Position numbers and translations under genes: made by a program
Assembly (NCBI GenBank): GCA_017545485.1
Contig: JAFWMY010000013.1
Location: 1 to 44,866 of the forward strand
DNA length: 44,866 bases
Direction: 5' to 3'
Source: Candidatus Saccharimonadota bacterium
GTDB lineage: Bacteria; Patescibacteriota; Saccharimonadia; Saccharimonadales; Saccharimonadaceae
Part shown: positions 1-7,422 of the stretch, in pieces
Numbering within the stretch: the first letter of the stretch is position 1
How the letters are laid out: the number at the start of each line of letters is the position of its first letter
The notes under the pieces: generated by a model
What the model saw: the letters and a program-made list of their open reading frames with translations, nothing else
Told to the model about the DNA's origin: nothing
Databases searched by the model: none

Positions 1-283
1 AAGAGACCCAGAAGAGCTTTGCTCTTGTGGGGCTGTTTTGAAGAAGGGGCAGGTGATTATTTATCTCCCACCCTCCGCCAAAAGAGACCCAAAAGAGCTT
101 TGCTCTTGTGGGGCTGTTTTGAAGAAGGGGCAGGTGATTATTTATCTCCCACCCTCCGCCAAAAGAGACCCAGAAGAGCTTTGCTCTTGTGGGGCTGTTT
201 TGAAGAAGGGGCAGGTGATTATTTATCTCCCACCCTCCGCCAAAAGAGACCCAAAAGAGCTTTGCTCTTGTGGGGATGTTTTA
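1..283. repeat. 81-bp tandem repeat array, three full units plus a partial fourth
   Basis: Units start at 1, 82, 163 and 244; the fourth decays after about 276-283. The array may extend beyond the left window edge. Units are identical except one position: units 1 and 3 read CCCAGAAG, units 2 and 4 read CCCAAAAG, so the array alternates A-B-A-B, as if a 162-bp dimer had been duplicated. Each unit contains an inverted repeat (in unit 1: AAGAGC at 12-17, loop TTT, GCTCTT at 21-26, extended by CCCA/TGGG across one mismatch, and the mismatch is the variable site). The period is a multiple of three, so it stays open in two forward frames, but the peptides look spurious. It is not CRISPR: there are no unique spacers. 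A MITE/REP-like or transcribed hairpin array is possible. Confidence 0.9.
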
Positions 284-315
284 TCTCATTAATCCTAGTT
301 TTTATAATTCATTTG

Positions 316-324
316 TGTTATAAT
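316..324 (+). promoter_or_regulatory. extended -10 promoter, leaderless start of the 331 gene
   Basis: TGT followed by TATAAT at 319-324, with only six bases to the ATG at 331. Transcription is therefore expected to begin at or next to the A of the ATG, with no room for a ribosome binding site. No convincing -35 is seen, as is common for extended -10 promoters. Confidence 0.7.
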
Positions 325-330
325 ATCCTT

Positions 331-798
331 ATGGCAAAGAAAGTTAGTGAAGTTAGTTGGCAAGCAGAAGAGTATATCGTCCGTGATCACGATGCGTGGT
401 GGTATATTGGGCTATTTTTAGTCACTGCAGGTCTCTGCGTTCTTGCCGTCTTCCTTCAATGGTGGACATTTCTTGTTTTAGTCATCCTAAGCGCTATTAC
501 TATTCTAGTTATGATTTTTCGTCCACCACGCAAAATCAACTACACGCTCACTGACAAAGGTCTAACCGAAGACAAAATCGAACATCCTTACGAAGTTTTC
601 AAAGCCTTCGGAATTCTCAAAGAAGGCGCACATTTTTCAGCAGTTTTAATTCCTAAAAAACGTTTCTCATTAAGCACGAAAGTATATTTCCCTGAAACCA
701 ACGGTGAACAAATCGTTGATATCTTAGGCAGTCATCTCCCAATGGAAGAAGTAAAGCTAGACTTTCTCGACAAAATAGTAAACTTCTTGCGCATTTAA
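331..798 (+). CDS. two-helix membrane protein of unknown function
   Basis: A 155-residue protein. The start at ATG 331 was chosen because a TGnTATAAT promoter ends six bases upstream; the reading frame stays open further upstream only because it runs through the 81-bp repeats. Residues about 24-63 form two adjacent hydrophobic helices (from WWYIGLFLV onward), followed by a basic stretch (FRPPRK) and a C-terminal soluble portion of about 90 residues that would lie in the cytoplasm. The layout resembles small PH-like membrane proteins of Gram-positive bacteria and CPR, in which a helical hairpin anchors a cytosolic beta domain, but no signature proves this. The next gene has its own promoter, so the pair need not be an operon. 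Function unknown. Confidence 0.75.
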   Translation: MAKKVSEVSWQAEEYIVRDHDAWWYIGLFLVTAGLCVLAVFLQWWTFLVLVILSAITILVMIFRPPRKINYTLTDKGLTEDKIEHPYEVFKAFGILKEGAHFSAVLIPKKRFSLSTKVYFPETNGEQIVDILGSHLPMEEVKLDFLDKIVNFLRI

Positions 799-805
799 AA
801 ATCTG

Positions 806-814
806 TGCTATAAT
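806..814 (+). promoter_or_regulatory. extended -10 promoter of the 848 gene
   Basis: TGC followed by TATAAT at 809-814, with a weak -35-like TTGCGC at 787-792 (16-base spacer). It lies just after the stop of the preceding gene and leaves a leader of about 27 bases carrying an AGGTGG ribosome binding site. Confidence 0.65.
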
Positions 815-847
815 AAACATAAGTATTAATATTAAAAGGTGGGCAAA

Positions 848-1411
848 ATGGACCAAAATCAAGTAACCGTAGACGACGATCTACAAAAAGCAATCGATGA
901 CATCACTAACAAAACTAACATAGATCCTGTTTTTTCTGATCCAGTCGCTGCTCCATCATCGGTTCCTGAAGGTGACACCGGTGAACTTGGCGAACCAGTT
1001 GGCCCATTTCCTGAGCCAACCGTCGAAATGGTTGCTCCTGCTCCTGAGCCGATTGCCCCACTCGAAAGTGTCAATGTTCCAGAACTAAACATTCCAATGC
1101 CAACAGAAATGCCAATGCCGCCAGCTGCCGAAACTCCTGCTCCAATCGTCGAACAAAATACACCAGAGCCAATCCCACAATCGTTAAACACTAGCGAAGT
1201 CAAAAAAGCCGCTCTCCGCGATCTTATCCCACTACTTGACCGAATCAATATGAGTAGCTCGGAAAAATTCAATCTTTATCGTGATATTTTTGAAGATCTT
1301 AAAGATTACACCGTACTGGATCCAGCTTACCATGCCGCCCGCGAAATCCCTGATGAAACTGAACGCGCCAACGCACTTCTCTATCTTGTTAAGTCCATTG
1401 ACCGTATGTAA
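848..1411 (+). CDS. Pro/Glu-rich hypothetical protein with a helical C-terminal domain
   Basis: 187 residues. ATG 848 is preferred over the upstream GTG at 839 because AAAGGTGGG at 835-843 then acts as ribosome binding site instead of being coding. Residues about 25-115 are low-complexity, rich in Pro, Glu and Ala (many PxP and EP pairs) and should be disordered; about 120-187 is a charged helical domain (from KKAALRDLIPLL on) with no cysteines. There is no signal peptide or membrane helix, so it is probably cytosolic. It is transcribed from its own promoter and ends at a strong bidirectional terminator shared with groEL. I do not recognise the family; a flexible linker plus helical bundle suggests an adaptor or binding protein, but that is speculation. 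Confidence 0.75.
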   Translation: MDQNQVTVDDDLQKAIDDITNKTNIDPVFSDPVAAPSSVPEGDTGELGEPVGPFPEPTVEMVAPAPEPIAPLESVNVPELNIPMPTEMPMPPAAETPAPIVEQNTPEPIPQSLNTSEVKKAALRDLIPLLDRINMSSSEKFNLYRDIFEDLKDYTVLDPAYHAAREIPDETERANALLYLVKSIDRM

Positions 1412-1429
1412 TAATTAATTATCCTCGCT

Positions 1430-1465
1430 AAAAAATAAGCCCCTTGTAAAAGGGGCTTATTTTTT
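1430..1465. terminator. bidirectional intrinsic terminator between the 848 gene and groEL
   Basis: A perfect 16-bp inverted repeat (1430-1445 and 1450-1465) with a GTAA loop. The GC core AAGCCCCTT is flanked by A6 on one side and T6 on the other, so it provides a U-tract in both directions. It separates two convergent transcripts. Confidence 0.9.
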
Positions 1466-1470
1466 GGTTT

Positions 1471-3090
1471 TTAGTACATTCCCCCCATGTCTCCGCCGCC
1501 CATCGCTGGCTTTTCTTCCGGAATCTCACAGATTAAAGCGCCCATCGTAATCGCCGTTGCCGCAATCGATGTTGCGTTCTTTACGGCTTCCTTAGTCACC
1601 TTAGCAGGATCAATCACGCCAACTTTCTTTAGTTCAACTAAACCTTTTTCCGGCGTCATTACATTTACACCGAATCCAGCCTTAGCAGATTCCACTTCTG
1701 CTAGCAACGCTTGCGCATTCAGCCCAGCATTTTCCATAATATGAACAAATGGTGTCTTTAGAGCATTCTTTACAATCTTTGCTCCAGCATCTGTCTCGTC
1801 AAGCTTTTCTGCCAAGTTTACTAATGTCACGCCACCACCAGTTACAATGCCTTCCGCTAATGCTGCTTTTGTTGCCGCTACTGCATCATCAACACGGAAT
1901 TTCTTTTCATCAATTTCGGTTTCAGTCGCACCACCAACTTTAATCACTGCTACTTTACCAGACAAAGCCGCAGCTCGCTTTTCAAACTCCTCCCGTTCAT
2001 AATCCGATTTTGCATTCTCTGCAAAGGTATGAATCAGTGCAATCCTCTTTTCCACTGCCTTTTTATCACCAGCACCCTTAATGATTGTAGTAGAATCCTT
2101 TTCTGCAATTACCTTATTCGCAGTGCCTAGCACTTCCATTCCCACCTCTTCGAGTTTCAACCCTTTATCGGCCGACACTACGGTTGCATCAGTCAAAATA
2201 GCGATATCTTCCATTATTTCTTTACGCCTATCGCCAAATGCAGGCGCTTTCAGTACTAAGGAATTAAATACACCTTTCAATTTATTTAAAACGAGTAGCG
2301 ACAACGCTTCCCCTTCCACTTCTTCTGCGATAATCACTAAATCTTTCTTACCACTCTGTGCTACTTTTTCCAATAACGGCAATATATCAGAAGCTGCTGA
2401 GATTTTCTTATCTGTCACCAATATTAATGGCTTTTCAAAGACTGCTTCTTGTCGGTTCACGTCAGTAACAAAAAACGGAGAAGAATAACCCTTATCATAT
2501 GAAAAACCTTCTACAATCTCCTGTTCCATTTCAAGCCCTTGCCCAGCTTCTACAGTCACCACACCATCTTTTCCAATCTTAGAAATCACCTCTGCAATTA
2601 GCTTTCCAATCTCTGCATCACCAGCCGAAATCGTTGCCACCTCGGCAACTTTAGCCGAATCCCCATCAATTTTTTCTGCCATTTTATCAATTCCGGCCAC
2701 AACTTCAGCACCAGCTTTTTCAATTCCACGTCTGAGCTCCATCGGATTCATACCAGCCGCAATTAGTTTATTCGCTTCATTTAAAATATTGTATGTCAAG
2801 ACCGTAACCGTCGTCGTACCATCACCAGCCACTTTATTTAATTTTTGCGCTGCAGTTTTAATTAGTTTTGCTCCGACCGCTTCACCCAAAGTTTCATCTT
2901 TTGAAGGGAGCTCTACTGCTTCTGCTACCGTTACGCCATCATGAGTAATTACTGGTGCACCATATTCCTTTTCAATAATTACATTTTTGCCCTTCGGGCC
3001 AAATGTTACTTTTACTGCATCGTATAATTGCTTAGCACCAGAAAGAACTTTCTCTCTAGCTTCAGCTTCATAATATATTTTCTTTGCCAT
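1471..3090 (-). CDS. groEL: chaperonin GroEL (Hsp60)
   Basis: Full-length 539-residue chaperonin subunit forming the ATP-driven double-ring folding chamber with GroES in the cytoplasm. It begins MAKKIYYEAEAR and shows the nucleotide-binding GDGTTT motif at about 89-94, the catalytic Asp in RVDDAVAATKAAL, the GGG segment that follows, and the Gly/Met-rich flexible tail GGGDMGGMY. The start is preceded by AGAAAGGAG at a good distance. It lies 36 bases downstream of groES in the same direction, so the two form the classic bicistronic heat-shock operon driven from the CIRCE-controlled promoter at 3409-3445. Its 3' end meets the bidirectional terminator at 1430-1465. Nothing unusual is seen in the protein. 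Confidence 0.99.
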   Translation of the reverse strand: MAKKIYYEAEAREKVLSGAKQLYDAVKVTFGPKGKNVIIEKEYGAPVITHDGVTVAEAVELPSKDETLGEAVGAKLIKTAAQKLNKVAGDGTTTVTVLTYNILNEANKLIAAGMNPMELRRGIEKAGAEVVAGIDKMAEKIDGDSAKVAEVATISAGDAEIGKLIAEVISKIGKDGVVTVEAGQGLEMEQEIVEGFSYDKGYSSPFFVTDVNRQEAVFEKPLILVTDKKISAASDILPLLEKVAQSGKKDLVIIAEEVEGEALSLLVLNKLKGVFNSLVLKAPAFGDRRKEIMEDIAILTDATVVSADKGLKLEEVGMEVLGTANKVIAEKDSTTIIKGAGDKKAVEKRIALIHTFAENAKSDYEREEFEKRAAALSGKVAVIKVGGATETEIDEKKFRVDDAVAATKAALAEGIVTGGGVTLVNLAEKLDETDAGAKIVKNALKTPFVHIMENAGLNAQALLAEVESAKAGFGVNVMTPEKGLVELKKVGVIDPAKVTKEAVKNATSIAATAITMGALICEIPEEKPAMGGGDMGGMY

Positions 3091-3126
3091 TTATTCTCCT
3101 TTCTAATTTCTCCCACCCAGAATCTT

Positions 3127-3381
3127 CTACATAGTAGCTAAAATATCTTCTTCTTTCAAAATAATATATTCTTTTTCATCTACTTTTATTTCTGTCGTTG
3201 AATACTCCTTATAAACAATCTTGTCGCCTTTTTTTACAGCTTTTACATCAGGACCTACGGATTCTACCACCGCATAGGCTGGTTTTTCTTTTGCTTCACC
3301 GAGCAAAATCCCAGACTTAGTCTTTTCAAGTGGTTTTTCAACTACCGCCACTACCCTATCTTTTAATGGTTTAAGTGCCAT
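3127..3381 (-). CDS. groES: co-chaperonin GroES (Hsp10)
   Basis: 84 residues, slightly shorter than the usual 94-97. It shows the GroES beta-barrel pattern: LKPLKDRVVAV at the start, the mobile-loop region KTKSGILLGEAKEKP at about 21-35 that contacts GroEL, and a C-terminal KEEDILATM. It caps the GroEL ring. The ATG at 3381 is preceded by AAAAGGAGT about 12 bases upstream. First gene of the groES-groEL operon; expression should respond to heat or protein stress through HrcA binding at the CIRCE element immediately upstream. Confidence 0.98.
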   Translation of the reverse strand: MALKPLKDRVVAVVEKPLEKTKSGILLGEAKEKPAYAVVESVGPDVKAVKKGDKIVYKEYSTTEIKVDEKEYIILKEEDILATM

Positions 3382-3408
3382 ATTATATTAACTCCTTTTC
3401 TATTTTTC

Positions 3409-3445
3409 ATTATAACAAACTAGCACTCATTATGCAAGAGTGCCA
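3409..3445 (-). promoter_or_regulatory. groES promoter overlapped by a CIRCE operator
   Basis: On the minus strand the promoter is TTGCAT (3432-3437), a 17-base spacer containing TGT, then TATAAT (3409-3414). The inverted repeat TAGCACTC (3421-3428), nine bases, GAGTGCCA (3438-3445) matches the HrcA-binding CIRCE consensus TTAGCACTC-N9-GAGTGCTAA with small deviations at the outer ends. It covers the -35 box, so HrcA binding would block RNA polymerase. hrcA itself is not in this window. Confidence 0.93.
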
Positions 3446-3531
3446 GTTATTTGTTGATTCTATTGCATACTAGCTATCACTTATCAATAACTCCGCCTTT
3501 ATTCTGCGTCTCAATCTACCTTTTGAATATG

Positions 3532-3566
3532 AAAAGAGCCGACCATAAATAATAAATAGTCGGCTC
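3532..3566 (-). terminator. intrinsic terminator of the small RNA
   Basis: Perfect 8-bp GC-rich stem GAGCCGAC (3536-3543) and GTCGGCTC (3559-3566) with a 15-base AT-only loop. Read on the minus strand it is followed by TTTTCATATT, a short U-tract. On the plus strand it is followed by A residues and would not terminate. Confidence 0.75.
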
Positions 3567-3707
3567 AAAAAAAGTACGAAAGGGGATGATGTTCTAACGA
3601 ATGTATATATACTACTTGGCTGGGGCTAAAATCAACAGAGCAATTGCAAAATATATTGAACATCTCTTCATCCTTCAGGTTCTTTTTTTGTTAAAGCACC
3701 ATCCCCT
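3532..3707 (-). ncRNA. structured small RNA with own promoter and terminator, 6S-RNA-like candidate
   Basis: About 175 nt in an otherwise gene-free 335-bp stretch. The first transcribed bases are predicted at 3707/3706, seven bases after a TGTTAATAT -10. The RNA opens with a 17-base arm (3706-3690) pairing with 3598-3582, 16 of 17 positions including two G-U pairs and one C-A mismatch, enclosing about 90 nt with weaker internal pairing. A run of seven T follows, then an intrinsic terminator. A long closing stem around a large, partly open middle at about 180 nt is the architecture and size of 6S RNA (ssrS), which binds RNA polymerase. The identification as 6S is inference; a family-specific covariance-model search would be needed. 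Confidence 0.6.
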
Positions 3708-3713
3708 ACCGAT

Positions 3714-3742
3714 ATATTAACATATTTCCAAAATAAAATCAA
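3714..3742 (-). promoter_or_regulatory. promoter of the small RNA, inside the end of the methyltransferase gene
   Basis: Minus strand TTGATT (3737-3742), 17-base spacer ending in TGT, TAATAT (3714-3719). The -10 contains the TAA stop of the methyltransferase gene. The predicted start lies exactly at the base of the RNA's closing stem, which supports an independent RNA gene rather than an mRNA 3' UTR. Confidence 0.65.
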
Positions 3743-4373
3743 CACTATTTTTTTGAGTCCATTCATCTACGGCTTTTCTTACGCCTGGAAGAGCCGGATT
3801 AGTATAATCATGCACCACCAAAATACCGTTTTTATTCATTCTTGGGCCGACTAGCTCCAATGAATCTCTGATTGATTCGTAAAAATCCCCATCTAAAAAT
3901 GCAAAAGCCACAGTCTCTGGTAGATCATTTGTTTTTAATTCAGAGAACCAACCTTTTTTGATAATCGGCACTTTTAAACCAGCCCGTAAAAATCTATCTT
4001 TGACTTCTCTCTTCGTCACAAACAGTTCGCCTGCCTTAAAATCTACCCCAAGTACAGATTCATCTGCCAAACTTTTATCTGGTAGCCCTTCAAAAGAATC
4101 ATAAATCCACAATTGTTTCTTTATTTTTCCACTCGCACATCTTTCCACATGTTTTCCCATACTTTTACCCATCTTTTCAACAGGGTTTTCCACATACTTT
4201 TCCACATCTTTACCCATGTTATATTCCCTTAAAATCTCCGCCAAAATCAAAGATGTGTCACCTTTATAGCATCCCATCTCAACAAAATCACCTTCTATAT
4301 TCAGACATCGTTTAGCAAAGTCAACTATTTTGCCAGTTTCTTTTTTACTGACCTGATCATTTTTCCAAGACAT
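3717..4373 (-). CDS. TylF/macrocin O-methyltransferase-like SAM-dependent methyltransferase
   Basis: 218 residues from ATG 4373, which overlaps the uvrA stop by 17 bases; AGGAG lies upstream within uvrA. The class I methyltransferase core is clear: motif I EMGCYKGD at 32-39 binds S-adenosylmethionine, YDSFEGLPD at about 91-99 is characteristic of the TylF family of sugar and metabolite O-methyltransferases, FLDGDFYES and the late VVHDY carry the acidic metal-binding positions. The substrate is unknown, possibly a sugar given the neighbouring polysaccharide genes. Odd feature: residues about 52-86 form a low-complexity insert (repeats of GK/VEK/MGK) not expected in this family, and its DNA contains several DnaA-box-like 9-mers. 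Confidence 0.85.
   Translation of the reverse strand: MSWKNDQVSKKETGKIVDFAKRCLNIEGDFVEMGCYKGDTSLILAEILREYNMGKDVEKYVENPVEKMGKSMGKHVERCASGKIKKQLWIYDSFEGLPDKSLADESVLGVDFKAGELFVTKREVKDRFLRAGLKVPIIKKGWFSELKTNDLPETVAFAFLDGDFYESIRDSLELVGPRMNKNGILVVHDYTNPALPGVRKAVDEWTQKNSVDFILEIC
4103..4206. repeat. cluster of DnaA-box-like 9-mers inside the methyltransferase gene
   Basis: Plus-strand 9-mers: AAATCCACA (4103-4111), CTTTCCACA (4141-4149), TTTTCCACA (4186-4194) and TTTTCCACA (4198-4206). The last two are identical to the four boxes flanking the dnaA promoter in this window and are spaced 12 bases apart in the same orientation. They lie in the imperfectly repeated segment that encodes the methyltransferase's low-complexity insert. 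Whether DnaA binds here is not known. Confidence 0.6.
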
Positions 4374-7290
4374 GACGTAAATATTCTCCTGTCGGAGTCT
4401 TTGCATTACGCGCTAAGTCTTCCGGCGTTCCTTCTGCCACTACTTGGCCTCCTTTAAGCCCACCTTCCGGCCCCATATCAATCACCCAATCTGCCGACTT
4501 AATCACGTGTAAATTGTGCTCGATAATAATCATCGAATTTCCCCCATCTACCAACCTATTTAAAATCATTAAGAGTCTTTTTACATCATCAGAATGTAAA
4601 CCAGTCGTTGGCTCATCCAAAATATAAAGTGTTCGCCCTGTCGATCGTCTTGAAAGCTCAGTAGCTAATTTAATTCTCTGTGCTTCGCCGCCACTAAATG
4701 TTGTTGCCGGCTGTCCTAATTTTATATAGCCAAGGCCCACTTCTTGAATTGTTTTTAATTTTGATGCAATTGCCGGGATCGAACCAAAGAATTCCACCGC
4801 TTCGTCAATTGTCATATCTAAGACCTGCGAAATATCTTTTCCCTTATATTTCACTTCCAAAGCTTCCGCATTATAACGCCTACCATGGCATTTCGGACAA
4901 GTCACATAAACATCTGGCAAGAAATGCATCTCTATTTTATTTACTCCATCACCCTGGCAATGTTCACATCTCCCACCTTTTACGTTAAACGAAAACCTTC
5001 CTGCCTTGTAACCTCTAACTACCGCCTCGGGCTGTGCCGCAAATAATTCACGGATTGCGGTAAACACCCCTGTATAAGTCGCTGGATTTGAACGTGGCGT
5101 TCTCCCAATCGGTGATTGGTCAATCACAATTACCTTATTTAAATGTTCGATACCATCAATTCTCTCATGTGTTCCCGATACTGTTTGTGCGTGGTGTAGT
5201 CTCGCCAAAAGCTCATTCGCCAAAATTGTATTTACTAACGTTGATTTTCCTGAGCCAGAAACGCCAGACACTACAGTTAAAACACCTAAAGGAAAATGTA
5301 CATCAATGTTCTTTAAATTATTCTCCCGAGCCCCAACTACCACCAACTCTTGACCACGTTTCGCTTTTCTACGTTTTTTTGGCACAGGGATCTTCATCTC
5401 TCCAGATAAATATTTGCCCGTTATCGAATCCGAATTTGCCATTATTTCTTCGGGCGTCCCCGCTGCTACTAACTTACCACCATTCAAGCCAGCACCTGGC
5501 CCAATATCTATAATGTAATCCGATGCGAGCATCGTATCTTCATCATGTTCAACCACCAACACGGTATTTTTTAAATCACGTAAATGTTTCAAAGTTGCAA
5601 TTAGTTTGTTATTATCCCTTTGATGCAACCCAATTGAAGGCTCATCAAGCACATATAGCACCCCCTGAAGGCCCGAACCAATCTGTGTTGCCAGTCTAAT
5701 CCTTTGCGCTTCGCCACCCGATAAGGTGTTAGCAGCCCGACCCAATTCCAAATAGCCTAGCCCCACATCTTGCATAAACTTTACTCTTTCTCGAATTTCC
5801 TTTAAAATTGGCGCCGCAATTAGTTTTTCCGAATCACTAAACTCTAAACCTTGGTTCAATACTTCAAGCGTTGCATCTACATCTAAATTACACATATCAA
5901 CAATATTTAAATCATGCACCGTTACCGCCAAAACTGCAGGCTTTAGTCTCGCCCCATGGCATTCCTGACATTCCCTAATTCTCATAAATCTCTCGATGTC
6001 ATGTTTTGTAAACTCTGACACCTTCGGATCATTATATCTTCGCTCCAGCATCGGTATTACGCCTTCATAGGTCGTTTCATAGACCGTCCCATCAGCAAAT
6101 CGACCGGACCCACTAATTCGCATTTCGTATTTTTCATCACCTGTTCCATACAAAATCATGTGCTTAACTTCTTCTGGCAATTCGCCAATTGGTGTATAAA
6201 TACTAAAGTTATGCCGCGCACCTACTGCAGAAAGCCTTTTTAGCCACCAGGAATCTTGTCCGACCCGATTAAACGGCCTAATGCCACCTTCCGCAATTGT
6301 GAGATTATTATTAAAAACTAATCCTGGATCTATCTCCATTCTTGAGCCAAGACCAGTGCACACTGGACATGCCCCTTCCGGTGCATTAAATGAAAACAGT
6401 CTTGGCGAAAGCTCCGGTATTAATTCGTCTGGATGATCCGGACAAGCGTATCTTTGCGAATATGTTAATACTTCAGTATTCTCAGCATTAATACGTGCTT
6501 CTCCTACCGCCGTAGCATTATCTGTTACACGCAACAATTCAATGATACCCTGTCCCATTTCAAGCGCTTGTTCAATCGACCCCGCAATTCTTGAATGCAA
6601 ATCTGGCGACAGCACAAATCTATCCACTACTATCTCGATGTCGTGTCGCTCGTTTTTATTTAGTTCCGGAAACTCTTCCAACGCATAAATAATCCCGTCA
6701 ACCCGTACTCTCGAAAATCCTTTTGCTAAGTATTGCTCCGGTAAATGTTGGAATTCACCCTTTTTCGCTGATACAATCGGCGCAAGTAGCATCAATTTTG
6801 AGCCCAATGGCAATTTCATTACTTCATTTACTATATCTTCTACACTTCTTCGGCTCACTTCTTTATGGCAAATCGGACAATGTGGCACCCCAACTCTCGC
6901 AAATAGTAAGCGCAAATAATCATAGACTTCTGTCACCGTCGCTACCGTCGAACGCGGATTTCGCGATGTAGATTTTTGATCAATTGAAATCGCCGGTGAT
7001 AATCCAGTAATCGAATCCACATCCGGCTTATCCATTACTCCTAAAAACATTCTAGCGTAAGACGACAACGACTCCACATATCTTCTTTGTCCTTCAGCAT
7101 AAATCGTATCAAACGCCAAAGACGACTTGCCTGAGCCAGACAAACCCGTTATAATCACTAATTTATCTCTTGGAATATCTACGTCTAGATCTCGTAAATT
7201 ATTCTGTCTTGCACCCCTTACCCTTATTACATTTTCTGCACCAAAAATTTCACCTTTTTCGTTATCAAATTGGCCGCTATCCTTTTCCAT
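4357..7290 (-). CDS. uvrA: excinuclease ABC subunit A, UvrA
   Basis: 977 residues, full length. The damage-recognition ATPase of nucleotide excision repair, acting with UvrB and UvrC. It contains two ABC ATPase modules: Walker A GLSGSGKSS at about 49-57 with signature LSGGEAQRIRLA, and a second Walker A SGVSGSGKST after residue 660 with signature FSGGEAQRIKLA and LDEPTTGLH. Zinc-binding cysteine pairs are visible (CPICH near 140; CPVC, CQEC; and the C-terminal CEHCQGDG...CPKCHGRRYN module that reads damaged DNA). A TGG-TATAAT promoter lies about 30 bases upstream. Ends in TGA and overlaps the methyltransferase start. No defect seen. Confidence 0.98.
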   Translation of the reverse strand: MEKDSGQFDNEKGEIFGAENVIRVRGARQNNLRDLDVDIPRDKLVIITGLSGSGKSSLAFDTIYAEGQRRYVESLSSYARMFLGVMDKPDVDSITGLSPAISIDQKSTSRNPRSTVATVTEVYDYLRLLFARVGVPHCPICHKEVSRRSVEDIVNEVMKLPLGSKLMLLAPIVSAKKGEFQHLPEQYLAKGFSRVRVDGIIYALEEFPELNKNERHDIEIVVDRFVLSPDLHSRIAGSIEQALEMGQGIIELLRVTDNATAVGEARINAENTEVLTYSQRYACPDHPDELIPELSPRLFSFNAPEGACPVCTGLGSRMEIDPGLVFNNNLTIAEGGIRPFNRVGQDSWWLKRLSAVGARHNFSIYTPIGELPEEVKHMILYGTGDEKYEMRISGSGRFADGTVYETTYEGVIPMLERRYNDPKVSEFTKHDIERFMRIRECQECHGARLKPAVLAVTVHDLNIVDMCNLDVDATLEVLNQGLEFSDSEKLIAAPILKEIRERVKFMQDVGLGYLELGRAANTLSGGEAQRIRLATQIGSGLQGVLYVLDEPSIGLHQRDNNKLIATLKHLRDLKNTVLVVEHDEDTMLASDYIIDIGPGAGLNGGKLVAAGTPEEIMANSDSITGKYLSGEMKIPVPKKRRKAKRGQELVVVGARENNLKNIDVHFPLGVLTVVSGVSGSGKSTLVNTILANELLARLHHAQTVSGTHERIDGIEHLNKVIVIDQSPIGRTPRSNPATYTGVFTAIRELFAAQPEAVVRGYKAGRFSFNVKGGRCEHCQGDGVNKIEMHFLPDVYVTCPKCHGRRYNAEALEVKYKGKDISQVLDMTIDEAVEFFGSIPAIASKLKTIQEVGLGYIKLGQPATTFSGGEAQRIKLATELSRRSTGRTLYILDEPTTGLHSDDVKRLLMILNRLVDGGNSMIIIEHNLHVIKSADWVIDMGPEGGLKGGQVVAEGTPEDLARNAKTPTGEYLRHVLEK

Positions 7291-7319
7291 TATTCATCTT
7301 CCCTTAAATAAACGCATCC

Positions 7320-7348
7320 ATTATACCAAAAAACCTATCTTTTGTCCA
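7320..7348 (-). promoter_or_regulatory. uvrA promoter
   Basis: Minus strand TGGACA (7343-7348), 17-base spacer ending TGG, TATAAT (7320-7325). The leader is about 23 bases and carries AAGGGAAG before ATG 7290. No LexA-type operator is recognised in it. Confidence 0.75.
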
Positions 7349-7406
7349 GATGGTACTAGCAAAAAACAATCTCAAAAACCATTCTTAATTATAAATATTT
7401 TGCAAA

Positions 7407-7415
7407 TGTTATAAT
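7407..7415 (+). promoter_or_regulatory. extended -10 promoter, leaderless start of the GtrA-like gene
   Basis: TGT plus TATAAT (7410-7415), seven bases before ATG 7423, with no Shine-Dalgarno possible between them. Confidence 0.65.
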
Positions 7416-7422
7416 AATAATT

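Noticed and set aside
1..283. CRISPR array
   Set aside because: The 81-bp units are contiguous and identical with no unique spacers, and no cas genes are present.
1..283. tRNA-like 3' end (CTCCGCCA) in each repeat unit
   Set aside because: Only a few bases resemble a tRNA acceptor end; no D- or T-arm or matching acceptor can be found.
19..330. Open frames running through the 81-bp repeats (27-residue repeat peptides in two frames)
   Set aside because: They are open only because the period is a multiple of three; the downstream gene has its own promoter and start at 331.
859..1272. 137-codon minus-strand frame opposite the 848 gene
   Set aside because: Low-complexity Gly/Ser shadow of the Pro/Glu-rich coding strand.
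5088..5513. 141-codon frame opposite uvrA
   Set aside because: Shadow of a conserved uvrA region with no start signal.
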